Source: an uncultured Opitutaceae bacterium
Lineage (GTDB): Bacteria > Verrucomicrobiota > Verrucomicrobiia > Opitutales > Opitutaceae
Assembly: GCA_937942145.1 (NCBI GenBank)
Contig: CALDFV010000141.1
Coordinates: 1-41,217, forward strand
Length of the DNA stretch: 41,217 nt
Direction of reading: 5' to 3'
Shown here piece after piece: positions 15,652 through 24,556 of this stretch. The notes beneath the pieces were generated by a model that worked only from the letters and a program-made list of their open reading frames with translations, made no database searches and was not told the origin of the DNA. How positions within the stretch are numbered: position 1 is the stretch's first letter; every line of letters starts with the position of its first letter. The translations under genes and the position numbers were made by a program.

Positions 15652-17922
15652 TTATTTCAGCGAGTACCAGGAAGGTTGCAAAGACAACGGATCATACCTT
15701 TTGGTTGCATCCTTTATGATCAGACCGCCATTTCCCCGATTTTGGGAGTCTCGGAGCATTGATGGCAGCTTCTCTGTGGAATCGACTTTCTGGACAGGAG
15801 AGATCCGGAGCCGGAGATTCACGGAAAAGGTGTCTAGCTCCCGCCTTCGACGGTTTAGAGGAAGGTTGAGAAGGGTGTCCCCATTGCACCAAAATAGATC
15901 GAACAACCAGAGGAGCGTATCGACGTCCTCCCCGATGAACAGATCCTCGACCGGACGCTTCAGGCGCATTTCCAAGTCGCTGTAAGGAAGCGGGCGCTCT
16001 TTCTTCCACGCAACCAGTGTGCCGTCCGCAATATAGTCCTGTGGGATCAATCGGGCTGATTCGGCAATCTCAGGAAACCGGTGGGTGATGCGCTTTCCCT
16101 CTGCGTCGAATAGCTCGACTCGATCGTCCACTTTATGGATTTGGCACCGTAGCCCATCGTGAAGCTCCTCGACCCAAATCGGCGACTGAAACTGGGATAG
16201 AAACTCGAAGTCCATATCCCCCTTTGCCGGCTTTTCCAGTTTCAAAGGAAAGAACAGTTGCAAAGGGATGTAGTCGAGCATGCGGTCGATCGTCGCGTTC
16301 GCAACGCGATTGAGGTCGGCACAGCGTAGATTGGCTCGCCGAACCGCTTCGATGGGTGCTTCGAACCGCTTGGCCAAGCCCTCCTCTATGACGGACTCTT
16401 CGATCGCATTTCCCTGGTTGGAGAGCACGAGCTCAGAAAGCGATTTTCCCTCCCGAGGATCTAGTTTTCGATAGGCTTCGGACAGAAGGGAATGCTGAAA
16501 AACGGGGTTGGGCGACTTCTCCAACGTGTCGAAGAGAACGCGAAAATCTTCGAGTGTCTGCCCGATTTGCGGGTTTGGGTTGAGGAGTGATAGTAAGGCG
16601 GCCTTGGGATCGGCCTCGTGTTGCCGGACCCGTTTGTAGTCGGTCTCGTTTGCGTTCGCGGCGAAGAGGATTGCCTGGCGATTGGTCTTGGTGGTGATGC
16701 TGAGGCTCCGCTGGGAGGCCCGGGCAAATGCGTGTCCAGACAGGAATAGGGCGGCGATGGCAACATCCGTTGGGCCAAGATTGGCAAAATACTCGCTGAC
16801 GATTTCTACCTTTCGCGTGTGGCTCTCGGCTTTGACGGCATTTTCTTTTGCAGTGGTAAAGCTCGAGATCGAATGAGGCGATACATTGGGGTGGCTCTCG
16901 GACTCAGAGGTGCGGGATTCCGACTTTGGAGCTGGATTGATTGGCAACTCCAACGCCAGCTGGTTCTGGGCACCCAATTCGAGGGCATTGATACCGCGAT
17001 CCCGCAAGGTCTGGGCAAACTCCTGGGCGAAACCGTGAGTTGTGTAGACGATCTTTGGGTCCACACGAGCGACGAATTCGAGCAAATCCAGAAAGTCCGC
17101 GTGGTCCGAAAGGGGAAAAGCCCGATCGGAGCCTTTAGAGTGGTGGCGATATGAGTCCAGAGCCCAGCCCGAAAGCATTGCGGTACGGTGGTTGCGGATT
17201 CCGGTTAGCCATTTCGAGTCTTTCGGAAGAGGAGGCGCGATAACGACGCATTCTTTAGCCTCTTCATATCTGAATTCCGAGTACGCAGGAAACGTGAAAC
17301 CGATTTCCTCGCATGCCTGAGTCATCTTCAGTACTTGTGGATGCAGGAGGATTTTCAGGCCACTGCCTTCAAGGCATTTCAACGCCTCTTGAGCTTTTCC
17401 CAGGCTGTATCCGAAAAGCACGGGAATGCGATGATCATCTATCGTTTCATGGCAGAATTGCAGGATCTCCTTCTTGACCTCGGAAATAGGTGGAAAAGCG
17501 TATTTAGGAACGCCATACGTCGTTTCAATAATCAATGTATCTGCTTTGGGTACGATGCACGCCTCTGCGGTTAGATTGGGCCCAAGCTTAAAGTCGCCCG
17601 TGTAGAGGAGCGTCTCACCTTTTTTTTCAAGAAGCAGCATAGACGACCCTGGTATGTGGCCTGCGGGATAGAGCGCTCCCTTTACACTAGGGCTGATCTC
17701 GAAAGGTTCCTGTAATCCATAGGTTTTCCACTTCCGCTTTCCCGGCATGCGGGCTTTCAGTAAGCGGGCAGTTCCTTCTGAGCAGAGCACCGAAGGGTGA
17801 TTGCCAAAATGGTCGAAGTGGGCGTGGGAAATGAAAACGTTTGAAGCGGGCTTCCGCGCGTCCAGATGCCAGTTGATTTCGGGCAGGAAAATCCCGTTCT
17901 TTTTCTCAACGACCCAACTCAT
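15652..17922 (-). CDS. Metallo-beta-lactamase/beta-CASP exonuclease fused to an inactive-looking ATP-dependent DNA ligase region
   Basis: A 756-residue fusion. Residues 1-335 are a ligase-associated-exonuclease-like beta-CASP nuclease with intact metal motifs: 'SHAHFDH' (H33, H35, D37, H38), 'AGHIPGSSML', 'LLYTGDF', 'LSDHADF', 'YTTHG'. After a polar linker, residues about 375-530 resemble the ligase N-terminal helical domain ('DVAIAALFLSGHAFARA'). Residues 535-756 align with the nucleotidyltransferase domain, including 'ITHRFPEI' and 'LFDLFW'. The catalytic residues are replaced: motif I KxDG is L587-H-D-G; motif III DGE is DGT (T635); the motif IV Glu is G732; the first Lys of motif V (WxKxK) is S754. 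The protein ends at motif V, so no OB fold is present. Nuclease activity is plausible; ligation is not. It lies 6 bases after the DoxX gene. Confidence 0.88.
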   Translation of the reverse strand: MSWVVEKKNGIFLPEINWHLDARKPASNVFISHAHFDHFGNHPSVLCSEGTARLLKARMPGKRKWKTYGLQEPFEISPSVKGALYPAGHIPGSSMLLLEKKGETLLYTGDFKLGPNLTAEACIVPKADTLIIETTYGVPKYAFPPISEVKKEILQFCHETIDDHRIPVLFGYSLGKAQEALKCLEGSGLKILLHPQVLKMTQACEEIGFTFPAYSEFRYEEAKECVVIAPPLPKDSKWLTGIRNHRTAMLSGWALDSYRHHSKGSDRAFPLSDHADFLDLLEFVARVDPKIVYTTHGFAQEFAQTLRDRGINALELGAQNQLALELPINPAPKSESRTSESESHPNVSPHSISSFTTAKENAVKAESHTRKVEIVSEYFANLGPTDVAIAALFLSGHAFARASQRSLSITTKTNRQAILFAANANETDYKRVRQHEADPKAALLSLLNPNPQIGQTLEDFRVLFDTLEKSPNPVFQHSLLSEAYRKLDPREGKSLSELVLSNQGNAIEESVIEEGLAKRFEAPIEAVRRANLRCADLNRVANATIDRMLDYIPLQLFFPLKLEKPAKGDMDFEFLSQFQSPIWVEELHDGLRCQIHKVDDRVELFDAEGKRITHRFPEIAESARLIPQDYIADGTLVAWKKERPLPYSDLEMRLKRPVEDLFIGEDVDTLLWLFDLFWCNGDTLLNLPLNRRRRELDTFSVNLRLRISPVQKVDSTEKLPSMLRDSQNRGNGGLIIKDATKRYDPLSLQPSWYSLK

Positions 17923-17928
17923 ATTGGG

Positions 17929-18348
17929 CTAGACGCCACGTCGATCGAGGCTGAGTCGTCCAGGACCGATGAATACAAGTGAAAGTAGAGTAAGGTTGAC
18001 CTGAGCGTACACTACCATGACGTTGTCGATTTCGGGGCTGTGGATAATTAAATTAGCCAGAGCAAAGCCGACGATGGCGGAAAGGAGCAGCCCGATTCCC
18101 CGGGTGAATATTCCCAGAATGAGGAATAATCCACCGACCGACTGAATCACCACGGATGCGATCCCAAAAATGAGGTGGAAGTATGTTATCCCGATCAGAG
18201 AAACGGCGCTTCCAATTCGTTCCCAGCTGTCTGGACCTTCCGCCCAAAGTGGGAAGCCGTGGTAGGCGATGAGACCGCCAACTCCAATGCGGAGGATTAA
18301 AACACCAAAAAAATCGAATCTGCTTAAGCCAGTAAGGGCAACCTTCAT
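17929..18348 (-). CDS. DoxX-family membrane protein
   Basis: A 139-residue inner-membrane protein with four hydrophobic segments. The N-terminal 'ILRIGVGGLIAYHGFPLW' with 'GPDSWERIGSAV' is the typical DoxX start, followed by 'VIQSVGGLFLILGIFTR' and 'NVMVVYAQVNLTLLSLVFIGPGRLSLD' near the C-terminus. DoxX proteins are poorly understood and have been linked to quinone or redox functions. The exonuclease-ligase fusion starts 6 bases after its stop codon, so they should share a transcript; no functional link is obvious. Confidence 0.85.
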   Translation of the reverse strand: MKVALTGLSRFDFFGVLILRIGVGGLIAYHGFPLWAEGPDSWERIGSAVSLIGITYFHLIFGIASVVIQSVGGLFLILGIFTRGIGLLLSAIVGFALANLIIHSPEIDNVMVVYAQVNLTLLSLVFIGPGRLSLDRRGV

Positions 18349-18586
18349 AGGGAAATCGCTTGTAATTAGTCCGAAGGATAGACCAAGCCCTCCCGAAAGA
18401 GCAATGGATTAAAAGTCCAACGGGTATTTACATTAACAAACGTGGGTTGCTCTGACGCAGGGGATAGCAATTGACTGCTTTCGCAGTAGGCGAGACGGCT
18501 TCTGAGCCAGTACGGGAATTCCGATCTTTTCGCAGATGGAGCAGGTTCGTTTGCGGGTACGATAGTGGCCTTAAGCCGGATTTCCC

Positions 18587-19678
18587 CTATCTCACTACTC
18601 TTCCCGAGCCACCGCTATTCAACAGGGCTTCTACTTCGGCGCGGGTAGAGAAATTGTAGTCGCCGTAGATCGAGTGAGCCAAACAAGAGGAGGCCACGGC
18701 AAAGGCGATGGCCGTTTGCGGTTCGCGAAGCTTGGGGTCGTTGAAGGCGAAAATCAGTCCGGCCCCGAAGGCGTCACCCCCGCCGACACGATCCACGATG
18801 TTACGGATCTCATAAGGCTGATAGTGGCTTCCTTCAAGAGGGGCAAAGTAGGAATAGTCGGAAGCGGTGTCGTAGAGCATCGCTCCCCAGTTGTTGTGGG
18901 AAGCGGAGATGCTTTCGCGCAAAGTGATGGCAACTTTAGATAGGTTTGGGAATTGACTGACGATCTCACGCGCTACGCCGGTGTACTTGCTGGCGTCTAT
19001 CTTGCCTGAGTGCACATCTGTGTTTTCCGCATGGATACCAAGAACGTCGGAGGCATCCTCTTCATTACCAATGACGACATCGACGTAGGGAAGCAAGCGC
19101 GACATGGTTTCGCAGGCAAGTTCGGTTGACGAAAGAGTGGGGTTCCACCTCCAGAGTTTTTTGCGAAAATTGAGATCGCAGGAAACCGTGAGCCCGGCCG
19201 CTTTTGCGTTCTTGACGGACTGGATCGTCGCTTCGGCTGATTCCTCGGACAATGAGGGAGTGATTCCGGTAGTGTGAAACCATCCAGCTCCATCAAAGAT
19301 CGAATCCCAGTCGTAGGCCGACGCGGGGGTCATGCTGATAGAGGAATACTCACGGTCGTAAATCACGCGACTCGGGCGTTGATTGGCCCCCGCTTCTACG
19401 AAGTAAAGACCGAGTCGTCCCGATTTACTCAATACGATTTCCGAAGTGTCTACGTCGAGTCCGCGCAGGTTGGATATCAGAGCTTGGGTGACGTCGTTAT
19501 TGGGAATTGCGGTGACGAATCGAGTGTCTCCACCTAGCATTGAAATAGAGGCAGCGACATTGGCTTCTGCTCCGGCGAATGTGAGGTTGAGGTCACCGGG
19601 AAGTGACTGGCGGAAACGTTTAAAGCCAGGAGGGCAAAAGCGGCCCATGATTTCACCGAAAGTTACGATCGTTTTCAT
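18587..19678 (-). CDS. kdgK: 2-keto-3-deoxygluconate kinase
   Basis: PfkB/ribokinase-fold enzyme that phosphorylates 2-keto-3-deoxygluconate to KDPG. The start at 19678 gives 'MKTIVTFGEIMGRFCPPG', the standard KdgK beginning; a longer frame to 19705 is less likely. Seen: 'FAGAEANVAASISMLGG' (sugar-binding region), 'CDLNFRKKLWRW', and the catalytic 'DRVGGGDAFGAGLIFA'. The 363-residue length is typical of this subgroup. It lies downstream of the KDPG aldolase gene on the same strand, with 143 bases between, so the two catalyse successive steps of uronate breakdown. Regulation by the divergent IclR gene is likely. Confidence 0.88.
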   Translation of the reverse strand: MKTIVTFGEIMGRFCPPGFKRFRQSLPGDLNLTFAGAEANVAASISMLGGDTRFVTAIPNNDVTQALISNLRGLDVDTSEIVLSKSGRLGLYFVEAGANQRPSRVIYDREYSSISMTPASAYDWDSIFDGAGWFHTTGITPSLSEESAEATIQSVKNAKAAGLTVSCDLNFRKKLWRWNPTLSSTELACETMSRLLPYVDVVIGNEEDASDVLGIHAENTDVHSGKIDASKYTGVAREIVSQFPNLSKVAITLRESISASHNNWGAMLYDTASDYSYFAPLEGSHYQPYEIRNIVDRVGGGDAFGAGLIFAFNDPKLREPQTAIAFAVASSCLAHSIYGDYNFSTRAEVEALLNSGGSGRVVR

Positions 19679-19821
19679 ATGATTGATTGGATTGATGTAT
19701 TGCACCCATGAAGGGCTCAGGATTCACAGAGATTTTTTGAAATTGATTTTTGAATACTTGATCGTGTTCGTTTGGTCTTTGATCCTGTTGTCTGTAGGGA
19801 GTGTTCTTCGTGGGAGAAAAA

Positions 19822-20472
19822 TTATCCACGGATACTGTCTGCATTTTGACGAGCTTCACGGGCGTTGGCTTCGATCTGGTTCCAGTCTTGAGCGGCAATG
19901 AGTTCACGCTTAGCAATCCAGGAACCACCGATCGCTGATATAAGCGGGGAAGCGAGATAGTCTTTCATGTTTGTCGCATTGAGCCCACCGAGGGGAATGA
20001 AATCAATGTCGAGGTGCTGGTAGGGGGCGGCCATGTTTTTAAGATGGCTTAAGCCACCGGCGGTTTCTGCGGGAAAAAACTTGAGAGTGCGGCAGCCGAG
20101 CTCGATGCCTTGCTCAATGTCACTAGGTGTTACGATTCCCGGTCCAAAGGGCAGTCCCTTGCTCTGAGCGTACTCGACGACTTTACGATTGAGGCCGGGA
20201 GCAACCCCAAAGGCGGCTCCCGCAGCGACGACTTCGTCGACCTGCCCTGTGGTAAGTATGGTGCCGATTCCAGCGAGCATCTCGGGGACATCTTCGCGAA
20301 TCGCTCTGAGAGCGCCGAGAGCCGCATCGGTTCGGAGCGTCAACTCCATGGCGTCAATGCCACCCCTCAGTAAAGCGCGTGCGAGCGGCACGGCATTGGC
20401 CGCATCGTCAATTACGAGCACCGCGATGATGGCGGACTTCTTTATCTTTTGATGTAGTTCCGTGGGAAACAT
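19822..20472 (-). CDS. eda: KDPG/KHG aldolase
   Basis: Class I aldolase splitting 2-keto-3-deoxy-6-phosphogluconate to pyruvate and glyceraldehyde-3-phosphate. The 216-residue length is standard. It has 'IAVLVIDD' at the N-terminus, E43 in 'MELTLRT', 'AGIGTILT', the Schiff-base lysine K131 in 'TLKFFPAE', and the phosphate-binding 'IPLGGLNATNMKDYL' and 'IGGSWI'. It is the first gene after the divergent promoter region that contains the IclR operator candidate, with kdgK behind it. Together they finish the pathway that GH88-released unsaturated uronates would enter. Confidence 0.93.
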   Translation of the reverse strand: MFPTELHQKIKKSAIIAVLVIDDAANAVPLARALLRGGIDAMELTLRTDAALGALRAIREDVPEMLAGIGTILTTGQVDEVVAAGAAFGVAPGLNRKVVEYAQSKGLPFGPGIVTPSDIEQGIELGCRTLKFFPAETAGGLSHLKNMAAPYQHLDIDFIPLGGLNATNMKDYLASPLISAIGGSWIAKRELIAAQDWNQIEANAREARQNADSIRG

Positions 20473-20560
20473 GTTTGAAGAGGCTAGTGATTTATTGGCT
20501 CGCTGATTCGATGTTGAGAGGTTGCCGGCTGCCTTAAAGTTGCTCAGGATCAGGATTTAT

Positions 20561-20579
20561 TTGTCAGTATAGTTGACAA
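20561..20579 (+). promoter_or_regulatory. Candidate IclR-family operator between eda and the regulator gene
   Basis: TTGTCA (20561-20566) and TGACAA (20574-20579) form a perfect 6-7-6 inverted repeat in the 147-base gap between the divergent eda and IclR genes. It is 89 bases upstream of the eda start and 41 bases before the regulator's ATG. The position suits control of both genes. Confidence 0.5.
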
Positions 20580-20619
20580 GTAAGACAGTAATGCAGACAC
20601 TCTGGCTATCTCTGTCGAT

Positions 20620-21303
20620 ATGTCAATGGAAACCAAAGGTTTGGCCACATCACTTTTCAAAGCGCTCGATACGCTCAATCTACTGAGTGGCTGTTCGGAC
20701 GGTGCTCTGATTGGGGAGGTCGTCTCGGAAATGGGTCTTCCGCGTAGCAGCCTGATTCGCATTTTAGATAGTCTGATGCACTATGGGCTGGTTGAGCGTA
20801 GTTTGGAGCGGCGGTATCGTGTGACCTCGAAGTTTCGGGATTGGCGGTCGGAGGACCGGGACGAAAAGCTTGTATCCAAATACCGGCCCTTACTAAGAAA
20901 GATCGCTGACGAGGTGGGTGAAATGGCGGTCTTGGGCCGGCTACAGGGAAGGAGGATTTTCCATCTTCATTACGAGGAGCCCGATTGCCGCGTTCGCGTA
21001 GCGCCACCGGTGGGAAGGGCTTTTGCCATTGAGAAGATGGCGATGGGCAAACTAGCCTTAAGCCAGCGCCCGGACCTGATTCCGGAAGGGGGTTCCAACG
21101 AACTTCGCAAGGAAATCGCTCGGGCGGGAAAAGATGGATTTTCCTGGAATCGAAGTGAGTCAGAAGAGGGCATCATCGCTTGGGGTACCTGGCTGGAAGA
21201 ACCATCGCCGCTGTCTCCGATGATTGCGGTTACTTGGCCGTCTTTCCGATATTCGGACAAAGGCCTGGCTCAAGTTGAAAGGCTTCTCGCCGCTAGCCTT
21301 TAG
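20620..21303 (+). CDS. IclR-family transcriptional regulator
   Basis: A 227-residue DNA-binding protein. The first 60 residues form the winged helix-turn-helix ('LFKALDTLNLLSG', 'GEVVSEMGLPRSSLIRILDSLMHYGLVER'). The rest is the effector domain: 'LLRKIADEVGEMAVLGRLQGR', 'AFAIEKMAMGKLALS', and 'EEGIIAWGTWLEE' near the ligand pocket. It is divergent from eda-kdgK, the usual arrangement for KdgR-type IclR regulators of uronate catabolism, so KDG or a related sugar acid is the probable ligand. Its last 11 bases overlap the convergent gene at 21293. Confidence 0.88.
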   Translation: MSMETKGLATSLFKALDTLNLLSGCSDGALIGEVVSEMGLPRSSLIRILDSLMHYGLVERSLERRYRVTSKFRDWRSEDRDEKLVSKYRPLLRKIADEVGEMAVLGRLQGRRIFHLHYEEPDCRVRVAPPVGRAFAIEKMAMGKLALSQRPDLIPEGGSNELRKEIARAGKDGFSWNRSESEEGIIAWGTWLEEPSPLSPMIAVTWPSFRYSDKGLAQVERLLAASL

Positions 21304-21814
21304 CCGATTCCCGAAAGGCCTGAGCCTGGGCGAGCTCTTCTGGACTAATGAGGGTTTCGACGTGCGCGAGCAGTTGTTTCAGCTTGTCCGTAGCGTTGTA
21401 AAGCTGTTCGTCCTGTCCGTTCCACATAAACGAGTGAACCGCTTTGGAAAGTTGTCCGAGGGATCGCGAAGCCGCGATGAAACGAGCTGCTCGCTGCCTT
21501 TCGTGTTCCGGGAGAACGGTCGAGGCCTGGTCAAGGGTATTGCGAAAGCCTTCCATTTCTTTGAAAAGATCCTCGTACCTTTTGTGTCCTGCGAGAAATT
21601 CGATTTGCTCTTGGGATTTTATGATACTCGCAAAAAAAGCTCCGATCGGAGGTCTTTGCTCGCTCGATTGAACAGATGGGAGAAAGGCCTCATCACTTAC
21701 CTTAGTGGTACGAGACTCCTCGCTGGCGAAAGTCAATTGAGCCAGGCAGAGCCCACAGGCAATTGCGTTGAAAAGGGGAAAAATTGGAGGTGCTTCAAGG
21801 GTGGCGCTGCTCAT
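21293..21814 (-). CDS. Hypothetical secreted helical protein
   Basis: I do not recognise a family. The 173-residue product starts with a signal-peptide-like segment ('IFPLFNAIACGLCLAQLTFAS'). The mature region from about residue 50 is predicted mostly helical, with regularly spaced leucines ('YEDLFKEMEGFRNTLDQAS', 'QLYNATDKLKQLLAHVETL'), resembling a four-helix bundle. No cysteines or haem motifs occur in the mature part. It converges on the IclR gene and overlaps its 3' end by 11 bases. Periplasmic location is inferred from the signal peptide. Confidence 0.65.
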   Translation of the reverse strand: MSSATLEAPPIFPLFNAIACGLCLAQLTFASEESRTTKVSDEAFLPSVQSSEQRPPIGAFFASIIKSQEQIEFLAGHKRYEDLFKEMEGFRNTLDQASTVLPEHERQRAARFIAASRSLGQLSKAVHSFMWNGQDEQLYNATDKLKQLLAHVETLISPEELAQAQAFRESAKG

Positions 21815-21964
21815 TCAGTAGGTGAATCGGAGAAGCTGAAAAAGGCTTAACAGCATTCAATGTGAATTGAGTTAATTTCGTAGATGGCTTAGGAGTTTTA
21901 GCGGGAGCGACGATTATTGCGTAGGGTGATTTCAGGCGGCATCCGTAAAACCACGTACCTAGTT

Positions 21965-22876
21965 TCATAAATCCGAGCCAAACGACTTTCGATAGGCCAG
22001 AGGAGACACGCCTTTCCTTTTGGAGAACTGGCGGGTGAAGTAGTTGCTGTCGTTGAAACCCACCTCGAACGCGATTTGAGACACGGTCAGCCTAGAGTTG
22101 CGAAGAAGGCGCATCGCATTTTGGAGCCTGAGTTGGATCAGGTATTCGAAGGGCGGCAAGCCAGTCGCTTTGGTAAAAGTGCGCATGAAATGGCTGCGGG
22201 ACAAGCGAGACATCTCAATGAAATCATCCAACTTCCAGTCCCGGGCGCAATCCTGCTCCATACTGCTAATGACGGAACCCACTCGAAGCAGGGCGGCCGA
22301 GCGATTGGACTCCGATTGGGTTTCCTGGTAGGATCGAGAGAGAAAGACCACCAGATCTATGAGTTTACCGAGCAAGGCGGATTCGTATCCGTCTCTTCGG
22401 TGTTCCACTTCCCCGACCATTTCTAGGGCGATTCGCTCAGCCCGAGAAAGGGACAGTCGCTCAAGGTGCAGTCGGCTAGAGAAACGGTGTTGCTTCCTGA
22501 ACACGGGCTCCAAGAGAAAGAGGGCGCAGTATCCCGGAATTTTCAGGAGGCGATTCTCTGGCAGCTCGATCTGCTCGGGATCGTACATGACATTGATCAT
22601 TTCGAGTCGATCCCGATTGTGGAAGTAGTGGTCCTGCATTCCCTGGAGTAAAAAGACATCGCCCGCGACAACGGGGAACTCATCACCATTGAGCCAGTGC
22701 TGAGCGGTTCCGCCCACAATAAGGACGAGCTCACAAAAGTCGTGGGCGTGCTTAACCTCAGTCAGATCGTGCTCGTGTGAGGGTTCTTTCGAGGAGGAGG
22801 TGATGACGTGCCTGGCCGTAATGGGGTAGGCCGCGTCTTCAAAGTAGTTTCTTCCTTCGGCTAGGATTCCGGTCAT
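21965..22876 (-). CDS. AraC-family transcriptional regulator with cupin sensor domain
   Basis: A 303-residue regulator. The N-terminal 150 residues form an AraC-type cupin ('KHAHDFCELVLIVGGTAQHW', 'VVAGDVFLLQGMQDHYF'). The C-terminal 100 residues contain two helix-turn-helix motifs ('WKLDDFIEMSRLSRSHFMRTF' in part, and 'LTVSQIAFEVGFNDSNYFTR') followed by 'GVSPLAYRKSF'. It is transcribed divergently from xylA across a 279-base gap that holds tandem direct repeats. It is therefore a good candidate for a xylose- or pentose-responsive activator of xylA; this is inferred from position. Confidence 0.9.
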   Translation of the reverse strand: MTGILAEGRNYFEDAAYPITARHVITSSSKEPSHEHDLTEVKHAHDFCELVLIVGGTAQHWLNGDEFPVVAGDVFLLQGMQDHYFHNRDRLEMINVMYDPEQIELPENRLLKIPGYCALFLLEPVFRKQHRFSSRLHLERLSLSRAERIALEMVGEVEHRRDGYESALLGKLIDLVVFLSRSYQETQSESNRSAALLRVGSVISSMEQDCARDWKLDDFIEMSRLSRSHFMRTFTKATGLPPFEYLIQLRLQNAMRLLRNSRLTVSQIAFEVGFNDSNYFTRQFSKRKGVSPLAYRKSFGSDL

Positions 22877-23033
22877 TCGATGTTCCTTTGCAATACGATC
22901 GTGCTAGTTTTTGTGGAATGGAGAATGGGCGCTTTGTTTTAAGTCGTCTCGAGCTATTGGAATAAGGTACATGCATCGTCAAACAACAATGGGCATATTA
23001 TGCTATAATTTGAGAAAATGGTTAAGGTTATAG

Positions 23034-23068
23034 GGAATCGATTCCTGTCATAATGAAGTCATAAAGAA
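23034..23068 (+). promoter_or_regulatory. Candidate xylA control region: palindrome plus tandem 11-bp direct repeats
   Basis: A perfect 12-bp palindrome GGAATCGATTCC (23034-23045) is followed at once by GTCATAATGAA (23047-23057) and GTCATAAAGAA (23058-23068), a one-mismatch tandem repeat. Direct repeats one helical turn apart are typical targets of AraC-family activators, and xylA starts 88 bases downstream. A TATAAT box is also present at 23004-23009, without a clear -35 partner. Confidence 0.45.
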
Positions 23069-23155
23069 AACTGCGAAATTCTTTTCGCTTCCTCCAATCG
23101 GTCGGTCTGTTTTGATGGCTGTCCACTTCTATCAAACCACTATCACTGAAATCAA

Positions 23156-24484
23156 ATGAGCATCATCAAAGGAGACAGAGAGTACTTTCAAGGAATTGGA
23201 AAGATCGCCTACGAAGGGCGCGATAGCGACAACCCGCTAGCGTTTAAATGGTACAACCCGGATCAGGAAATTGGCGGAAAGTCTATGAAAGAACTGTTCC
23301 GTTTCGCGATCGCCTATTGGCATACCTTCTGCGGAACGGGAGGCGACCCCTTTGGTCCGGGTACGAAGGCATTCCCTTGGGCAGACGGAGCAGATGCCGT
23401 GTCGCGAGCTAAGCACAAGATGGATGCCGCATTCGAATTCATAACCAAAATGGGGGTGCCTTATTACTGCTTCCACGACTTCGACTTGGTTGAAGAGGGA
23501 GAGAGTTTCAAAGAGTCTGAAGCAAACCTGAGCGCGATTGTGGACTACGCCAAAGAGAAGCAAGCGGCTTCGGGCGTAAAGCTGCTTTGGGGAACGGCTA
23601 ATCTTTTCAGCAACCCGCGTTACATGAATGGGGCGGCTACTAATCCAGATTTTAGTACGGTGGCCTATGCCGGTGCACAGTTGAAGAACGCGATAGACGC
23701 GACCATTGCTTTGGGAGGTGAGAACTATGTTTTCTGGGGTGGTCGCGAAGGTTATATGTCCCTGCTGAATACGGACACCAAGCGTGAAAAAGCTCATCTG
23801 GCTCGTATGCTTACAATGGCTCGGGACTATGCTCGTGGCCAGGGATTCAAGGGTCAGTTCTTTATTGAGCCGAAACCGGCGGAGCCCTCCAAGCATCAGT
23901 ACGATTTCGACGTTGAAACGGTGATTGGCTTTTTGCGTGAGCACGACCTCTTGCAGGATTTTTCTCTCAATGTAGAAGTGAATCACGCCACGTTAGCAGG
24001 GCACACCTTCGATCATGAGTTGCGTATGGCTGCCGATGCTGGACTGCTTGGCAGTATGGATGCGAATCGTGGAGATTATCAAAATGGTTGGGATACCGAC
24101 CAGTTCCCCATGAATTTGAACGAGCTGACCGAGGCGATGCTGGTTGTCCTCAATGCGGGCGGTTTCAAAGGCGGCGGCGTGAATTTCGACGCGAAGACTC
24201 GCCGTAACTCGACGGATCTGGAAGATATCTTCATCGCCCACATTGCGGGCATGGATGCCTTCGCTCGAGCGGCTTTGGTTGCTGACAAGATTCTCAACGA
24301 GTCAAAGTTGCCCGCCTTGAAGCAAGAGCGCTATGGTAGCTTCGACGGCGGAGATGGGGCTCGCTTCGAAAAGGGTGAACTTTCTCTCGAAGACGTCTAC
24401 GCGATCGGAAGCGCGGGCGGCGAGCCGCAGCAAATAAGTGGCAAACAAGAGCGCTACGAGCAGATCGTGAACGATTTTATCTAA
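23156..24484 (+). CDS. xylA: Xylose isomerase
   Basis: Interconverts D-xylose and D-xylulose in the cytoplasm using two divalent metals. At 442 residues it belongs to the longer (class II) xylose isomerases. Catalytic and metal regions are present: '[13 protein letters not shown]' with H107 and D110, '[17 protein letters not shown]', '[17 protein letters not shown]', '[16 protein letters not shown]' and '[20 protein letters not shown]'. No xylulokinase gene is adjacent. The upstream gap holds candidate sites for the divergent AraC regulator, and a terminator follows. Confidence 0.97.
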   Translation: MSIIKGDREYFQGIGKIAYEGRDSDNPLAFKWYNPDQEIGGKSMKELFRFAIAYWHTFCGTGGDPFGPGTKAFPWADGADAVSRAKHKMDAAFEFITKMGVPYYCFHDFDLVEEGESFKESEANLSAIVDYAKEKQAASGVKLLWGTANLFSNPRYMNGAATNPDFSTVAYAGAQLKNAIDATIALGGENYVFWGGREGYMSLLNTDTKREKAHLARMLTMARDYARGQGFKGQFFIEPKPAEPSKHQYDFDVETVIGFLREHDLLQDFSLNVEVNHATLAGHTFDHELRMAADAGLLGSMDANRGDYQNGWDTDQFPMNLNELTEAMLVVLNAGGFKGGGVNFDAKTRRNSTDLEDIFIAHIAGMDAFARAALVADKILNESKLPALKQERYGSFDGGDGARFEKGELSLEDVYAIGSAGGEPQQISGKQERYEQIVNDFI

Positions 24485-24525
24485 ATTCGATATACAGGCA
24501 ATGACCGTTACGGTTTCCTGGACGG

Positions 24526-24556
24526 GTCCGTCTTCCTCGTGAGACGGGCTTTTTTA
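24526..24556 (+). terminator. Rho-independent terminator of xylA
   Basis: GTCCGTCT (24526-24533) pairs with AGACGGGC (24542-24549) with one G-U wobble and runs into six T residues. It is 41 bases after the xylA stop. Confidence 0.9.

Noticed and set aside
23237-23986. Long 249-codon open frame antisense to xylA
   Set aside because: It mirrors the codon structure of a well-conserved xylose isomerase, and its translation shows no recognisable domain.
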